Below, in pieces: positions 61,528 through 64,000 of a DNA stretch of 64,000 bases. Source of the DNA: Streptomyces fodineus (lineage in GTDB: Bacteria > Actinomycetota > Actinomycetes > Streptomycetales > Streptomycetaceae); assembly GCF_001735805.1 (NCBI RefSeq), contig NZ_CP017248.1, positions 2,666,001-2,730,000 of the forward strand, written 5' to 3'. Below the pieces are notes generated by a model. It saw nothing but the letters and a program-made list of their open reading frames with translations. It was not told where the DNA came from and made no database searches. Position 1 is the first letter of the stretch. The number at the start of each line of letters is the position of its first letter. The position numbers were made by a program, and so were the translations under genes.

Positions 61528-64000
61528 ATGTCGGACGCATCCGCCCGACTCAGGCGTAAATTCTGGCGCTTCAAGGCCGGCAGGAGCCGGCGCAGCGTCG
61601 CCGGGCAGGTCCTGCTTCTGCAGGTAGCCCTGGTGGTACTGCTCGTGGTCTGCGGCGTCATCGCTCTCGTCCTGCAGTCGGAACACGACACCAGCACCGA
61701 GGCCAAGCGCCGGTCCATCGCCGTCGCGCAGACCTTCGCGCACTCCCCCGGTGTGGTGCAGGCCCTGCACACCCCGAAGCCGTCCGCGGTGCTCCAGCCC
61801 CTCACCGAGGCGGCACGCAAGTCCGCGGGCGTCGACTTCATCGTGGTCATGGACACCAAGGGCATCCGTTACACCCATCCCCTGCCGAGCAAGATCGGGC
61901 ACCGGTTCGTGGGCCAGATCGGTCCGTCGCTGGCCGGGAAGGTCTACACCGAAGAGGTCCACGGGCCGCTCGGCCACGAGGAACAGGCGACCGTTCCGAT
62001 ATACGACGACCACGGCAAGATCATCGCGCTGGTCTCCGCCGGGCTCAAGGTGAAGAACGTGACCAGCGAGGTGGACCGTCAGCTGCCGATCATCCTGGCC
62101 GCCGGGGCCGGGGCACTGGTGGCGTCGACCGGCGGTACGGCACTGGTGGCCCGGCGGCTGCGGCGGCAGACGCACAGCCTGGCGCCGGACGAGATGACCC
62201 GCATGTACGAGCACCACGACACGGTGCTGCACTCGGTGCGGGAGGGCGTGATCATCGTCGGTGACGACGGGCAGCTGCTGCTGGTCAACGACGAGGCCAG
62301 GCGGCTGCTGGAGCTGCCCACGGACGCCGAGGGGTGCAAGGTGCTGGAGCTGCCGGGTCTCGATCCGGCGACGGCGGACCTGCTGGCCTCCGGGCGCGAC
62401 GCCTCCGACGAGGTGCACTTCGCCGGGGGACGGCTGCTGGCGGTCAACCAGCGGCCCACGGACCGCGTGGGAGGCCCCCGGGGCACCGTGGCCACGCTCC
62501 GCGACTGTACCGAGCTCCAGGCCGTCTCCGGCCGGGCCGAGGTGACCCGGGAGCGTCTGGAGCTGCTGTACGACGCGGGTCTGGGCATAGGCAGCAGCCT
62601 CGACGTGGTCCGGACGGCGGACGAACTGGCGCGGGTCGCCGTACCCCGTTTCGCCGACTTCGTCACCCTGGACCTGGCCGACGCCGTGCTGCACGGCGAG
62701 GAACCGGCTCCCACGGCGACGGACATGCGGCGCGTCGCCGTGAGCGGCATCCGGGACGATCACCCGCTCTACGAGAAGGGCCGGCTGATCGACTTCCTGC
62801 CCTCCACCCCGCAGGCCCGCGGCTACCGGGCCGGCCGCTCCGAGCTGGTGAGCGACCTGTCGGCCCTCGACGGCTGGACCGAGCAGGATCCGGAGCGCGC
62901 CCGGCAGATCCTTGACTACGGCATCCACTCGCTCATCGCCGCCCCCATCCAGGCCCGCGGCATCGTGCTGGGCATGGCCAACTTCTGGCGTTCCAAACGG
63001 GAGCCCTTCGACGCGGAGGATCTGTCGCTGGCGGAGGAGCTGGTGGCCCGGGCCGCGGTCAGTATCGACAACGCGCGCCGGTACACCCGTGAGCACGCCC
63101 TGGCCGTGACCCTGCAGCGCAGCCTGCTGCCGCGGGCACTGCCCGCGCAGAGCGCCCTCGATGTGGCCTACCGCTATCTCCCCGCCCAGTCGGGCGTGAG
63201 CGGCGACTGGTTCGACGTGATCCCGCTGCCGGGGAGCCGGGTGGCGCTGGCCGTCGGCGACGTGGTCGGTCACGGTCTGCACGCCGCCGCGACGATGGGC
63301 CGGCTGCGGACGGCGGTGCACAACTTCTCCACCCTCGACCTGCCGCCCGACGAGCTGCTCAGCCACCTGGACGACCTGGTCGGCCGTATCGACCAGGACG
63401 AGGCCTGTGCGGAGACGGCGGGCGAGATCGTGGGCGCCACCTGCGTGTACGCGATCTACGACCCGGTGACACGGCGCTGTGTGATGGCGCGTGCCGGGCA
63501 TCTGGCGCCCGCGGTGGTCGCCCCCGACGGCAGCGCGGGCTTCCCCGATCTGCCCGCAGGTCCGCCACTGGGCCTGGGCGGCATGCCGTTCCAGTCGGCC
63601 GAGTTCGAGCTGCCGGAGGGCAGCCAGCTGGTGCTCTACACCGACGGCCTCGTCGAGGACCGCTCGCGCGACCTGGACGTGGGGATGGAACTGCTGCGCC
63701 GGTCGCTGGCGGGGCACCCCGACCGGCCGCCGGAGGAGAGCTGCCGGGCGGTGCTGGAAGATCTGCTGCCCGAGCGTCCCGCGGACGACGTCGCCCTGCT
63801 CATCGCGCGCACCCGGGCGCTGCCGGCCGATCGGGTCGCCGACTGGGACGTACCGCGCGACCCGGCCGCCGTGTCGGGGATGCGCGCGGCCGTCTCCGAG
63901 AAGCTGGCCGAGTGGGGCCTGTCCGAGCTCGGCTTCGGCATGGAACTCGTGCTGAGCGAACTGATCACCAATGCGATCCGCTACGGCTCCGACCCGATCC
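61528..64000 (+). CDS. Membrane sensor PP2C phosphatase with PAS, GAF and HATPase domains (runs off the window)
   Basis: 824 residues are visible. Layout: membrane segment (VLLLQVALVVLLVVCGVIALVL), extracytoplasmic single-Cache-like domain (about 45-180, VDFIVVMDTKGIRYTHPLPSKIG), second membrane segment (LPIILAAGAGALVAS), PAS domain (about 230-330, VREGVIIVGDDGQLLLVNDEARRLLELP), GAF domain (about 345-515), SpoIIE-type PP2C (about 525-750, SGDWFDVIPLPG, VGDVVGHGLHAAATMG, LYTDGLVEDRSRDLD, PADDVALLIART), and the start of an RsbW-type HATPase (LSELITNAIRYGSDP). Such proteins can both dephosphorylate and phosphorylate anti-sigma-system partners in response to an outside ligand. Cut only by the window end. 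Confidence 0.88.
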   Translation, partial: MSDASARLRRKFWRFKAGRSRRSVAGQVLLLQVALVVLLVVCGVIALVLQSEHDTSTEAKRRSIAVAQTFAHSPGVVQALHTPKPSAVLQPLTEAARKSAGVDFIVVMDTKGIRYTHPLPSKIGHRFVGQIGPSLAGKVYTEEVHGPLGHEEQATVPIYDDHGKIIALVSAGLKVKNVTSEVDRQLPIILAAGAGALVASTGGTALVARRLRRQTHSLAPDEMTRMYEHHDTVLHSVREGVIIVGDDGQLLLVNDEARRLLELPTDAEGCKVLELPGLDPATADLLASGRDASDEVHFAGGRLLAVNQRPTDRVGGPRGTVATLRDCTELQAVSGRAEVTRERLELLYDAGLGIGSSLDVVRTADELARVAVPRFADFVTLDLADAVLHGEEPAPTATDMRRVAVSGIRDDHPLYEKGRLIDFLPSTPQARGYRAGRSELVSDLSALDGWTEQDPERARQILDYGIHSLIAAPIQARGIVLGMANFWRSKREPFDAEDLSLAEELVARAAVSIDNARRYTREHALAVTLQRSLLPRALPAQSALDVAYRYLPAQSGVSGDWFDVIPLPGSRVALAVGDVVGHGLHAAATMGRLRTAVHNFSTLDLPPDELLSHLDDLVGRIDQDEACAETAGEIVGATCVYAIYDPVTRRCVMARAGHLAPAVVAPDGSAGFPDLPAGPPLGLGGMPFQSAEFELPEGSQLVLYTDGLVEDRSRDLDVGMELLRRSLAGHPDRPPEESCRAVLEDLLPERPADDVALLIARTRALPADRVADWDVPRDPAAVSGMRAAVSEKLAEWGLSELGFGMELVLSELITNAIRYGSDPI

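Overview
The window is a piece of a high-GC actinobacterial chromosome, almost certainly Streptomyces. The evidence is third-position GC of coding DNA, frequent GTG starts with GGAGG-type ribosome binding sites, a mycothiol-type enzyme, and a gene order (ngcEFG, rok7B7, xylFGH, dxs, fadAB, rnd, whiI, hemE, hemY, chdC, murC) that I recall from memory as the conserved core of Streptomyces chromosomes. No rRNA, tRNA, insertion sequence, integrase or CRISPR array was seen. Nearly all of it looks like ordinary core genome; the accessory-looking parts are the MNIO/DUF692 locus (18.3-22.3 kb), the degraded NlpC/P60 gene (39.4-39.9 kb) and the GH92 pair (53.9-61.0 kb).

Layout. 0-6 kb: end-truncated ferric-reductase-like membrane protein, a SpoIIE-type phosphatase, msrB-murC, a Usp-like protein and a RibD-C reductase, all on the minus strand, then zapE on plus. 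7-16 kb: a bicarbonate module (small secreted protein, beta carbonic anhydrase, SulP transporter translationally coupled to it), an SPFH/slipin protein, a PEBP lipoprotein, a PPK2 kinase, a FAD oxidoreductase ending in a Rieske domain, a polysaccharide deacetylase, and an ABC ATPase/permease pair. 16-18.3 kb: PTH2-like hydrolase, TetR regulator, and a DinB/mycothiol-type protein with a palindrome in its promoter.

18.3-22.3 kb is the most unusual locus. A DUF692 (MNIO, multinuclear non-heme iron) enzyme carries 18 tandem 33-bp repeats encoding an Ala/Gly/Pro linker, followed by a C-terminal helical domain that resembles the separate partner proteins of MNIO RiPP systems. It is followed by a membrane-anchored DUF4142 protein and a TIGR04222-type membrane protein. 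22.4-34.3 kb: a secreted tripeptidyl-aminopeptidase-like hydrolase, the late haem genes chdC-hemY, a DUF4349 lipoprotein, a CoA-disulfide-reductase-like flavoprotein, a rhomboid protease, hemE, a DUF3000 protein, the sporulation regulator whiI with a good WhiG-type promoter, and rnd. 34.4-37.8 kb: the fadA-fadB beta-oxidation operon behind two TetR-like operator candidates.

37.9-54 kb: hypothetical proteins, a frameshifted NlpC/P60-like gene, a cationic amino acid permease, dxs, the xylose ABC operon xylFGH behind the ROK regulator rok7B7, and the chitin-oligosaccharide ABC operon ngcEFG with a DasR-box-like sequence upstream. 53.9-61 kb: two convergent GH92 (alpha-mannosidase family) genes that share an identical LacI-type operator (GACAACGTTGTC) although no LacI gene is in the window; the first is split by a one-base frameshift. 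The window ends inside a large membrane sensor phosphatase (Cache-PAS-GAF-PP2C-HATPase) preceded by a 480-bp non-coding region with two strong hairpins, a 22-bp-spaced direct repeat and a small palindrome.
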